Below, piece by piece: positions 1-10,902 of a stretch of 64,000 bases of DNA. The notes below the pieces were generated by a model. It saw only the letters and a list, made by a program, of their open reading frames with translations. It ran no database searches and was not told the DNA's origin. Where the stretch lies: NCBI GenBank assembly GCA_013398175.1, contig VZRZ01001998.1, positions 2,254,032 through 2,318,031 of the forward strand. The letters run 5' to 3'. The translations under genes and the position numbers were made by a program. The stretch's first letter is position 1. Each line of letters starts with the position of its first letter. This DNA comes from Climacteris rufus. Taxonomy: Eukaryota > Chordata > Aves > Passeriformes > Climacteridae.

Positions 1-260
1 GGGGATGTTGGATACCCGGGCTGGGGGGATGTTGGGTACCTGGGCTCGGGTGATGTTGGGTACCCGGGCTGGGGGGATGTTGGGTACCCGGGCTGGGCTG
101 ATGTTGGGTACCCGGGCTCGGAGGGTGCTGGGTGCCCGCGCTAAGGAGGTTTTGGGTGCCCGGACTGGAGGGATGTTGGGTACCCGGGCTGGGGTGATGG
201 TGGGTACCCTGGCTGGGGGGATGTTGGGTACCCGGGTTCGGCGGGTGTTGGGTGTTCGGG
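1..260. repeat. 24-bp GC-rich minisatellite (partial array)
   Basis: A tandem array with an exact 24-base period runs in from the left edge. The landmark 'atgttgg' or a one- or two-base variant recurs at 5, 29, 53, 77, 101, 125, 149, 173, 197, 221 and 245, so more than ten copies are visible. Each unit carries the nested motif 'ggtacccgggct' (KpnI- and SmaI-type sites), with decay in units 6, 7 and 11. Because 24 is a multiple of three, one forward frame stays open across the array as an octapeptide repeat (MLGTRAGG-like); I take this as a by-product of the period, not as evidence of coding. The array is cut by the window edge, so its true length is unknown. Confidence 0.93.
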
Positions 261-570
261 GCGCTGCGTGGGGCGGCCGTCCCGCACATTTCGGCGGATC
301 CTGTCCGGGGCCGGAGCTCGAGGATGCGGGAGACCCGAGCGGGGCTGCCAGGACGGAAGCGGGGGGGCCGTGCCGCAACCTCAGGCGGGGACCCGCTGCT
401 CAGAGGACGCGGGTGGGGGGCAGCGCCGGCCTTGGGTCGCCCCCGGGCGATCTCCAGTGTCCGTCGGGCCGGGGTGTCCCGCCGGAGCCGGCCGCGCTCA
501 CCGAGAGGGGCAGAGGGCCAGGGGGTCCGCCCGGGGGACGATGCCCGAGGCGATGCAGCCGGGGCACGGC
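240..570. promoter_or_regulatory. CpG island, possible promoter
   Basis: This block directly follows the tandem array. It is very GC-rich and dense in CpG (for example 'ggggcggccgtcccg' near 269 and repeated 'ccgg' and 'cgag' motifs), in strong contrast to the AT-rich DNA that begins near 590. An SP1-type 'ggggcgg' motif is visible near 270. CpG islands of this kind usually mark promoters in birds. No TATA box was recognised. Which strand it would serve is not settled, although a possible donor lies just downstream on the plus strand. It could also be GC-rich subtelomeric or minisatellite-flanking DNA. Confidence 0.5.
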
Positions 571-615
571 TGGTGACCATGTGAAGTCAGTTCATTCTGT
601 GTGCGGGGATCAGTG

Positions 616-643
616 ATGGCAGAGGGAGGTTGTGGTGGTGAGT
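616..643 (+). other. Possible short first coding exon and splice donor
   Basis: An ATG at 616 has G at -3 and G at +4 (a favourable Kozak context). It is followed by seven codons reading MAEGGCG and then by 'gtgagt' at 638-643, a good vertebrate 5' splice-site core. It lies just downstream of the CpG island, where a first exon would be expected. The evidence is only motif-level: 22 coding bases carry almost no statistical weight and no matching downstream exon was identified. It may be coincidence. Confidence 0.15.
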
Positions 644-3600
644 TCAGCTTGCGTGAAAATAGTTTAATTATTAGTTAATTTGTGGTGTTGATTTTAATAA
701 TTTGAGTATCTTGTATTATTTGCAGTATTTTGCCAGATGCCTGCAATAGGCATTTCTCAGTGAACACAATAATTAGTAAATAACTGAATATTTTTTCTGT
801 ACTTGGGTGACAAGATGGTTTTAAACTCTTCTGATGAAGAAAAGAGATTGCACTTACCCTAACAGCACACATTTTTCATGTGTCCTTCTTTAAAAATAGT
901 ATGAAAATGTCAGTGAAAACCTTATTTTATCTTCTTCACTGTAGCAAGATGTAGGTGATACCTCACTTTTATCGCTAAATATAGTTTAAATGCCAGAATT
1001 TCTCTGAAATAAAGGTATATAAGTGAGAAGATAAGCGAGTTCTAAAACCAGCCTCTAAAAATCCCCAGTCATTCAGTGAATTGTCTCCATCTTACCTGTT
1101 AACTCATATATTCAATGAGGTTCTTTGGATATGGACTCAGAATGAACAATTGCATGGCCATTAACCATGCTGAAATACTCCAGAACAGATGTAATGCCTT
1201 TTCTTCTAGGTCATATTTCCGTATCATATTTCAGTCGCCTGACTCTAACCAAATGCCCATTCTATTTTACTCTACTGGGTGCTAAATTCTATGAATTCAG
1301 TGAAGTTGTGACTTCATTATTTCTGTCCCATGTACATACAGATGGCAGAGGTGCCTCGTTATGTACAAACAGAACATTACCCACCCATGAAATTAGAGTT
1401 CATGTCGTGGCTGCAGTGCACCATGCTGCTGAGAGTAACACCTTCCAGTCAGTGAGACTTATTTATCAACATTTCTGAACATTTTGTAATAAAATGGGGT
1501 ATCTAGAAACTGTGAAAGGATAAAAAATAAAAAGCAGCATGCAGCTCTATGTGTTTGGTTTACTCCACGATGGTGGCATACAGATGAGGACTGGCTGTCA
1601 ATCCTCTTAATACCTATTTCACTGAGCTGTTATTACAGTGGATTTCTAAAACAGCAAAGTCTGTAATAGACAACTGTATTCTACACCTAAGAAGAGGCAA
1701 TTGGGGAAGGAATTTCTGTGTATTGCTTGGACACAAAATGACCCACAGGATGGTTTGTGCTGTGCAAGAACGATGGGCTGTGATAGCATCAGCCATTCCA
1801 GCAAGGAGAGAGGGCACCATGTCTGGGGACAGTGACCTGTCCTGCCTTCAGAGGAGTGTCTAAGGATAAGCTACAATGGACCCAGCATTCAGCCTCAACT
1901 GTGTTTGAAATACACAGCCAGAAGTCAAATTTAGTAAAAATTGTTATTTCATTAAAAAAGAAAAAACAAACCAAGAAAAAGACTAAGGAGTGGTGGCTTA
2001 TTTAATAGATATTGGAAGGAAACCCTGGAAAAGGGCAAGAACCCTTTACAAACCAGAGCAGCTACATCACAACACTGAAGAATCAGTCAGATTAACTCTG
2101 TCCATGCAGAAAATGCATTTCTTTGCCATGAACAAAAATATTTCTGTCCATCAGAAGGTATTGCTGCTACCCTTGATTCAGATCAAGGTCTAAATCCTGA
2201 AATTGTTTGTTACTCTGAGCACATGAAGAGGCCCACAGGAACTATTCACATGTGAAAAGAGCTAGGACCAGAGCCAAAGTTTTGCATACTGTGAAGGTCA
2301 AGCTTGCTTCCTTTCTAAAACTTGCACTTAACAGACAAACTCTCAGAAATATGGTTTCCATAGAGCACCTTCAGCTCATTCCTCAAGATGCTGTAAACAC
2401 TGTGGCTGATTTAGAGCAATTTGTGTCCTAGCAGGTCCCTGAGACTTTGGGGCTGGGTGCCTTGCAGCAGCTGCTGCCTTGCAGAGCAGGGGCTGTCCCT
2501 GCCTTCCCCTCATTGCATTTATTGTGGTTCTTCTTCCCACAGATGCCTTTTTTTTTAGAAACTTCTCAAAATGTAAGGAGAAGGGTCTCATAGCTGTTAT
2601 ACAACTCCTGGCTTTACTGTCGTGGAAAAACCTGTTAATAAAAATGCACTGCCTGTAGGACGAATTCTCAGCATTTTTGCAAAGGTCATGTAAAATATAT
2701 TGCTTGAGTAGCCTTACTTTGGTCACCAGATATGTCATTGAGAGGCCACTGTAGATGACAGCTGTGAAGAAAGATTGTAATTCACTTTTATGTCTCTATG
2801 CAAGAAAATCAAGAGACACAAGCCTTCCCTTCGGTACTGGGAATGGGGTGTGTGAGGAGGCTGGTGCAGGGAACAAAAAGGAGCTACTTTCACCAGCCTG
2901 ACAAATAAGGTTGGAGGTCTTTCTCTGCTGAGGGCCTCACATAGTTCTGCTTTGTTTCTCTTTTGCTGTCAGAACAACAGAAAAACTCAGAGAACAAACT
3001 GCAACCACACTGTCAAATCTTTTGCTAGGATTTTGCAATTGAGTCCCAAATACAACTTTTATTCTCCATACACTTATGTGAGCAACAGTTTCTTTCTCTC
3101 CTTTTTTCCTCATCCTTATTTAGGGGAAATGTAAAATAAATCCCACTTGGGTTTTTTGAACACTAGCACTGACTTTACTTGTGCTTCTCAATAATGGAAA
3201 TTCCCAAGTTTTACCTTTTCTGGGAGGATTATCTCCATTGCACTGTGCTCTATCAATGCCAGTTGATCCTGTTTCTGGACTTGCTACTGGACACAAACTG
3301 TGGGTGTCTCAGAGTCTCACCCTTTACAGTGCTCTATAATTGCTATGGCTGAATTTTTTTCTGAATTATTTGTGGATATACTATTTTTTGGCCAAGAAAC
3401 TGGCATAGATTCAGGTCAAATCACTTTATGTCGAATACAGTAAGAACTAGAAATGACATGGATGTGTAAAGAAAAGGAACCCTTCAGCCACGAATGGAGA
3501 GGAACAACTGTCACATGTCTGTGTGGAACCTACTCCTTTCATTCCAAGACTGGAGACATTATACACCTATTTCTAATATGGAGGAAGTTTATTCTGCATT

Positions 3601-6375
3601 ATTTTTAGAAGGGTCTCAATTTCTAAATACATAGATTTTTGAGGCAGAGCCAGGCACCAGTGGTGGTTCTCACCTCACAGAGGTGTTGCCAGAGCCATTA
3701 AAACATGGAGCTCTGGAAGTCTCATATTGAACAGCGGGAGGTAGAACAAACTAATTTTATTATCAACGCAGCTGTCAAGTGACAATGTTTTTTAAATGTC
3801 ATGAATTATGTATAAAATACATTAATTTTTCTTCTCCACATTGAGAGTTCCTGCACACACCTCCAAAGGGCACGGCTGTGGCAGGGGCTGGGCAGACAGG
3901 ACGTCGGGTGCAGTTGGTGCAGAGGGGCAGCTGGTGGACCCAGTTCCCTGCTGGAGTCAGGATATGATCCTGACATATCCATGATAATACAGGTGGTAGC
4001 TTAAAGTGACTTCAATAAGATAAAAATCAGAATGAGTCTTCAAGCTAGGAATTAATGAAATACCTGTCCTTGATAACGGGAAATTGAGGAATAAAAATCT
4101 GCAGAAACTGTTCATTTAAATACACTTTGTAAATGTAACAAGTTACACTCTGCTGTTCTTTGCATCTTTAAGAGTGCCTAGGGATTTATGTCTTGCAAAA
4201 TAGAAACAAACTAAGAAAGCTGAAATATATTGTGTCTTTAGCTGTACTTTACAGCACAGCTTGTGTTTAAGAAGCAGTCTAGACATGTAAAAATGCTAGA
4301 ATAAACAATATTTTTTTTCATTATTTTAAATTAGCTTCTCCTGGAAAGCTATAAATTTCACAATAATGCACACTAACAGGATTGCACATCTATTCAAATA
4401 TTCCAAACAAAAGATACTAAAAGGCTATTCTGTTACCTGCCACAATAAAAATAAATTTCCTTCCAACTTAATGCAATTACAAGTGATTTCCTATAAAAGA
4501 AAAAACAAACCTTCAGGATATTTTGCAGGATATTTTACTTACTAGCATGAAAAGTCACATCCTTTTTCTTTTTCCCCATCCTTATTTTAGTGGCTTGTTT
4601 AACCTATTTTAACATATAAATATTATTAAATACCATTTAATATTCATTATAGGGCTTCAAATATTGGTTGGTCTTAAATATGTTTTTCATCCTGCTTTCA
4701 GCTGAATTGTGTGTGCAATTAAAGAATAATCAGCTAGAGTCATGACTGAGATTTTGAATTTATGACCACCAGTGTAGAGAAGAGTTGTTTATTCTGGAGG
4801 AATTACAGAAGTGGTCATACCAAGGTATAAGATTTTTCTCCTTGTGACTGTGTAGGGCAATAACAAAGCAGGTGGGTACCCACCCTGACCACACCTGTAG
4901 CTGGAGAACCACAGGAGTGCAGTAAATCAGATACTAATCTGGATCTTGGAAGACCCATCTTTCTTTTCTACCAGGCTTCTCTCTTCAATCTGGTTTTTGG
5001 CAAGTCTTCTAATTCCTGTGCCTGTCAGGTTCTTGCTTAATCTAAAAATTAATATTTTGATAATAGACATTATTTAAATACTGCTCAAATTGTGTTCGAG
5101 TAATATATTTGTATAAAAACATCTGCAGATGTTGTTTGATATAACTCAAAATTTTCCCATTCAAAAATGGAATTTATTTTATCAGTATGTTGCATGCCTA
5201 GATTTACTAGTATTGTCTTGCTGAGAGAACAAACACCTGTTAAAGTGCTTTTAAATCATCATCAGACCTGCATTTCATAGGCTATTAAGTATATTGTATT
5301 TTGCAAAAGGGAAAAACACTACTCTTTAATAACAAGATGTATTTTAGACATCCTTTTTGGCATCACCTTAATATCAATGCTATTGGTGGCCATATAATAC
5401 CAAAGAGAGTTCAGGGTGATGCATGATTTCCAGGAAATTTTGTTCCCTGGCTTTCTGTGCTCTCTAATCCAAGTACCAAAACTGTTCACCAGAGAAGCAG
5501 AGGAACTTGTGTCCATAATCTCACAAGCCTTTGACCCTAATGTTAAAACATTTACTCCCTCATGTGCTAGACAATGGAGGAATTACTTTGCCAAACAGAG
5601 TTTCTAAGACAGAACACTGACATGGACCCAATCAAGAACTTTATTCAAGTAAAGGACTTATACAAGACAGGACTTGCTGAACAAATATATTTGGCACGGG
5701 CAAAACAAAAGTGGAGAATGGGTTATGTCCTACCTGTGTGATGTTGCCAAGGGCTTAGTAATTCCCATTCCAGGGATTGCTGTGTCTCAGTAGTGAGTGA
5801 AGTTGTTCATTTAAAAATGCTTGGGATTGTTTTAAACAAAATAGTTATGCATAAATGCATGCCACTAGGATATGGATTCCTTTCCTTCAATTTAGATAAC
5901 AAAATATTCAGCATTATGTTTTTCACAAGATTATGTAACATTCCAGACCTTCCTTCCACAACAGGGTCATGGAATGGTTTGTTGACAAGAACTCTGAAGT
6001 ATCAGTTCAGACCAACGTGGCAGTCTTACCTGGGGTTTGGGTTTTCATTATGTTCACTCAGTTCAGTTTTGGCTATTAGGTGTGGAATCTTAAGTCTACT
6101 TCCCGAAAACGTTTGTTGGTTTTTTTTGCCAATCGAATTCTGGAATTGCATGTAACCAAGCTACTCTTGTTGTTAGTGCTTCCCTGAGCTACCCATGAAC
6201 GTGGCTTAGCACGGTTCTCAGTGAAAGAGCATAAAATGAAAATGCTCATTTGCTGCAGAATACCCACTTCTCCAAACAGTATATGCCCTACATTACCTTA
6301 CTCCACTGCTGTTTAACTTGTAGATAATTCAATTGCCACGTTAAAAACTTTATTTTAGACGTGAAGAATGTATCC
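644..6375. other. AT-rich intron-like or intergenic DNA
   Basis: No gene, RNA gene or recognisable transposon is supported here. Open frames are short and scattered. The longest is a minus-strand frame at 2376-2738 (120 codons) with no supporting splice or family signal. Slightly GC-richer patches occur around 2400-2520 and 3840-3960 but show no recognisable content. Confidence 0.6.
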
Positions 6376-6379
6376 AGAG

Positions 6380-6490
6380 TTATTTGGGCGTGAGGAACCG
6401 GGGACGGCTCCGCCGGTGGCGCCCGGAGCTGCTGCGTTTCCCGGAGCGGCGCCGCCAGAGGGAGCCGCAGGCAATGGATCTCCCTGACGG
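6380..6490. promoter_or_regulatory. Isolated CpG spike with CTCF-like motif
   Basis: About 110 bases of very GC-rich, CpG-dense DNA stand abruptly inside AT-rich sequence. At 6452-6465 the sequence 'ccgccagagggagc' closely fits the CTCF core consensus (CC-A/G-C-C-A-G-A-G-G-G-A/C-G-C) on the plus strand. There is no poly-A tail, target duplication or extended reading frame to suggest a retrocopy, although an ATG at 6474 opens a short frame. A small insulator or enhancer, or an exon fragment such as a retrocopied GC-rich 5' untranslated region, are the alternatives. Confidence 0.35.
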
Positions 6491-6499
6491 CTCCAGCGC

Positions 6500-8215
6500 C
6501 TCTGCAACTAAAACATTGCAAAAAAGGGGGTTTTGTAATATTCAACAGGAAAAACACACGCTATTTTTCATCCCTATAATTTAATTTCACTGCCTAGTTA
6601 CTGATTATTTGTGAAGCTGCTGTAACCTCACAAGCCACCTGTGGCAAATCGTGATCTCGCGTAACAACCTCAATGAACCTGCGAGGGAAATGTCTCTCAG
6701 AAGGGTTCAAATTAACATATTTCTCAATTAGTGTCAAAAGACACAAATGCAATGCTGGTTGTATACTCACAGGAATAATAGAGCAAACAGAAAAAGAAAA
6801 ATAAGAGTAAAAAAATGTTTAAAATACATTGATTAGTCAGTTTTGTTAAGACAATTCACCTTTTTCTAGCTCAGTTTAGCCTAGGTCTCCTTTGCTTTCG
6901 GGTTTAAAATGTAGATTTCAGTGCAGTAGAAGACAATTTTATTCAGGTTTTATGTAGCATTTTTCTTGTTGACAAAGGAAGAAAATACTTGTTAAAAAAA
7001 ATAAATAAAGTATTTGCTGTCTTAAAGCATTTCCATTTTGAAACCAAGTTGTTAACTCACATGATTTCTCGAACAGAAGAATTTGAGGGTAAAACCAAAA
7101 TAGATTAAATGTTGTTCTTATGCTTATTCCTAATAATATTGGAATACAATGAAATAATATGCAGAAGCAGACCATGACAGTTGGCAGATAATGCATTTAA
7201 TGTATAGTAAGACAATTGACAACAAAATATTGGATTTTTGTAACACATGATTTTATTATTTTTCATAACTAGGAGCTACCAATATAGCCTAAAAGTCCCA
7301 AAATTCCATTTATCCAGTGAAACTAATGTGTACTCCATTCCAGAGTGTCGTAATAAATATAATTTAAAGAAGTAAACTATTTTATGGTACGTAGTGGGCA
7401 GAGCTGGCTTCAAAAGATGGCTACTTGTGCCTGTTCTGTGAAAAGAACATGAGACCAAAAATATACAGATGACATTTTCTTGAGTGTCTCAGATATACAG
7501 TTTAAAAATAGGTGTAATTGGTTGCACTACTATGGCAGTTATGGTTGTGGTCATAGTAATAAAAGCTGTAGTTCATCTGGTGCAAAGAGGTTATGTGAGT
7601 AAGATTTTACCCTCCTGAACTCTTATAACTGTTTTTAAACTAATATTAATCAGTGGATACTAGGTTTTGTCACTTTAACTGTATCAGTATAAATTGCAAA
7701 ACTTGGGCACAAAAGCACCCTAAATTTCATGAACTTCCTCTGAAAGTGAACTAAAAAATGAAAACAGGACTACAGAGGGCCAGGATAAATCATCACTGTT
7801 GTTGAAAATTGTTTGGCAAAGAAATTAGAAATCAAGGCAGTGGCAAAAAATATTAATCCCATACACCATCCAAGTCCAATAACTCTTTGTGCATTTAAAG
7901 CGTACAATCCTAGAGAACACGCTTCTGCAAATATTTTACATTACATGCTTCTAGGTTTTTTGGTAATATTCTTAGTTGTGTTCTTTGGAAATATTTTAAA
8001 GTCATTTAGGAACAGATGAGTTTTCAAGACCATATCTTTCAAGGTATTATCACAAATCAGGTCATTAACATTTTTGAAGATATTTTCTTTTTTCTATACA
8101 ACGTAAACTCATGAATCAAAATAACCCTTAGTTTTATACTGTGAAGTTTGATTAATCTAAGTACCCCAGAATATTTAAAATTTTATTTAAGTTATGTATT
8201 ATATTTTCTTCATAT
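6500..8215. other. AT-rich DNA without recognised features
   Basis: No gene or repeat was recognised. Base composition is strongly AT-rich, with short A and T runs and no extended open frame beyond chance. A 68-codon plus-strand frame at 7813-8019 encodes one hydrophobic stretch but has no other support. Confidence 0.6.
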
Positions 8216-8217
8216 TA

Positions 8218-8280
8218 ATGAAGGAACATAATTTGATCCAATAATATATAATAATATATGTCTAATAATATATATACTAT
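8218..8280. repeat. AT-rich simple sequence
   Basis: A low-complexity run of 'aataatata' type repeats, imperfect and short. It is the kind of AT microsatellite common in vertebrate non-coding DNA. Confidence 0.6.
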
Positions 8281-8449
8281 AATGGGTCATAATTTGAGAG
8301 GAAGAATAATTTTGTTGGCTGAAAAGGCATGAGCCAGCTCTGTGTCCAGACCAAGAATGGATCCTGGGCACAACCCTGAAAAATTGCCTCTGCTTCAGTT
8401 CCAAAGTTTATCTGCATCAGTAAAATTTTAAAATAATCCATAGAGACTT

Positions 8450-8485
8450 ATCATCATCTTCATTGTTATCATCATCATCAATAAT
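8450..8485. repeat. (ATC)n microsatellite
   Basis: An imperfect 'atc' trinucleotide tract, with four tandem units around 8469-8480 and scattered units on the left. It sits 15 bases upstream of the telomere-like tract at 8500. Confidence 0.7.
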
Positions 8486-8499
8486 CTCAAATAAAGAAG

Positions 8500-8531
8500 T
8501 TAGGGTTAGGGGTTATAGGGTTAGGGTAGGG
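8500..8531 (+). repeat. Short interstitial telomere-like tract
   Basis: Five vertebrate telomere-type units are contiguous on the plus strand: TTAGGG, TTAGGGG, TTATAGGG, TTAGGG and TAGGG, that is two exact units and three with small insertions or deletions. Short interstitial telomeric sequences like this are usually attributed to repair of double-strand breaks with telomerase-type sequence, not to chromosome fusion, because no head-to-head arrangement is present. Confidence 0.8.
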
Positions 8532-8539
8532 TACGCATC

Positions 8540-10850
8540 TCCTCCAGGTAGCTGAGATCTTTAGTACTGTATTTGTTCAGAGCACCCATATTTAAGTTGC
8601 TTAACTTTTGCTATCTTGATGCATATTTTGGGGTTTTTGGCAGGAATACATTTTTATGTTTGTATTCTTTACATTAATTTTGTAGAGGAGAGAGCTACTG
8701 AACCAAAGTCGTTGTCATGGTTTTGATAAGTTTTGTTTGTGTGCCTTGAATAAATGAAAAGGCAGGGGAAGACCAACTAGAAAAAAGCTGCTCTTCCTTC
8801 ACGGCTTCACCACAGGATGACCAGAATTGCTGGAACTACATAAAGAGAGGACTCAGACTTGCTCAGAAGTTACTGAAGCTTAACAAGTGAATCCATCATC
8901 TGACCTGAGCAGGTGGCCAAGGCAGTGCCCTCTGCCCGTGGCAGGCTCCTGATACACTCCATCACCTCACAATGGGTAACGCTCTCCTGTCCTGGATCCA
9001 CGCGGGCTGGACCACACAGGGAGGAATTGCCATGGATAAGCTGATGCTATGCCTTCATGCATTGCTGTTGTAGTCACTTGTGTGCCTGAACCCCTGCCTA
9101 TAACAAAAAGTTTCTGTCATAAAATTCCCTGCACAGACATGACCAGCTTCTGCCTTTATCATGATTTCAATCGCTTTAGTGTAGATGCAATTACACAGGT
9201 ATAAAGTGTTTCTACTGGCATACCCTGGCATCAGTACAACAGCAGTTAAAGAGATAACTCTAGGACTGGGATAGATGTGTGAATAACAACAGCTGATCAA
9301 CAGAGATGCTGATAAAATTTAAATGAGATCAAGCCTAAATCTTACCCTACACTGATAATAGGAATGTCTGTTATGTGTCAGACTTACTGGACGTGAGAGG
9401 AGAGTAAGACCAGCAGCTGATCTCAGTAAAACCTCCCTCAGGTTCTTGGGGGTTATCCTTTAATACAAGTCAGAGCTATCCAGGTTTCCAGCTACACTGT
9501 GGACAGTTGAGTCCTAATGCAAAACTACACAGGCATGGCAGCAGTAAATGCCAGATTGATGATTACCACCTGAGCATATACATTATGGCACTGTCTAACT
9601 TTATTTTAGCTACACATTACTTTGTTTTACAATTCTTACAGTGCTCTGCACTGTTTCAGTATGTAAAACAGAGAAATAGACTGTAGATCTCTGTAGAGAA
9701 TATTGTTTTCTCCTGAATACAGCCATGGGTCAGTATATAAAAAGACAAAAGCAATTTACTGTACTCTCTCTCCGCTTCAGCTTCTATTCATTTACTTGTA
9801 ACGTTGTAAATGAAGAGCAGAGACTGTGATCTATGTTAGACTTGAACTAAAAATGTTTCACATTGCTCCATGAAGGAAAAAAGCTCAACCTGTAATATGT
9901 ACTGCCATGCAATTCGGGGCTTATTCTAGCCATAGTTAAACAAAATGGTTTATCTGAACTGAAAATAAAGTATCTGTTGCTGTTGATATGTCTGCCAAAT
10001 TTAAAACATGATATAAACTAAAGTCGACAGCATAAGCCACTCAAACAAGGCCTCAGGGATTCCAAAATGTGCCTTAATATTTATTTTTCATACTTGATTG
10101 CAGTTTATGCACAGGTAAGTGTAGTGCTACCCTGAGGGTTTTAAGTGTAACGTAGTCAACCATGATAATACCTTCAGTATCTCAGAAGACAGTTCTCACA
10201 ATGACTAATATGAAATGAAAGCAAAGCTGAGTGTTTTTCGGACTAGTTTTAAGTTTTCTTAGCGTTACTTGAGAGATTTCTAGAATGTTTTCAGTATTTG
10301 CCTATTAATATGACAAAACCAACCATTTCCCCATTTGTGGCATTCTGTGTTCCAGCACACAAAATCCCCCTAATGTTAATTTGCTTTTATAACCCTGTAA
10401 TACATGAGAAGTTGCTGTCCTCCTCTTTATCCACTACTTCCACCAGTAATTTGGACTGATATTTACCAGTCATTTCCTCTAAAATGAATCATTAACCACA
10501 TCTCATATATGTACTAGTGACAAAAGCTAAATAGTCTGAATTAGTCTTGTTCAGGCACTCCCATTCATTTTAACCTATCTCCTGGTGGTGAAACATGTAA
10601 GGACTAGCCACAGAAAGACCATGTCCTCACAGGCATTTCTCTTAGACTTCATAATTTACTTTTGCTAGACTTGAAAATGCTTGTGCATATTATTCAGACA
10701 CATGCAGAACCAGAACTGTGCCTCAGAAGATACTTCAGATGATACTCACCAGCTCTAGCTGCATTCTCTTGTTCTACTGATACAAAAAGATCTGGCTTAA
10801 CACAGAGCAAATTTCAAGCAGTTTTATGTTCTTAGAATAGCATAGGACAC
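8540..10850. other. AT-rich intron-like or intergenic DNA
   Basis: No gene, RNA or mobile element is supported. A slightly GC-richer patch at about 8880-9040 holds no recognised motif. The minus-strand frame at 9055-9300 (81 codons) has no family resemblance that I can name. Confidence 0.6.
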
Positions 10851-10902
10851 AAAAAAAAAAAAATTAGGTACTATTGGAGTAAATCTCTGACAAAAAAAAA
10901 AA
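10851..10902. repeat. Two poly(A) tracts
   Basis: A run of 13 A at 10851-10863 and a run of 11 A at 10892-10902, about 28 bases apart. No retrocopy body or target duplication could be recognised next to them. Similar isolated homopolymers of 11-13 bases occur at 21370, 29339, 42009, 45278, 47995, 48891, 57577 and 59962. Confidence 0.7.

Noticed and set aside
5..616. 203-codon plus-strand frame at the left edge
   Set aside because: It is made of the 24-bp tandem repeat plus CpG-island sequence; open frames are expected there and three phases are partly open.
2376..2738. 120-codon minus-strand frame
   Set aside because: Low-complexity alanine- and lysine-rich peptide, no splice or promoter context.
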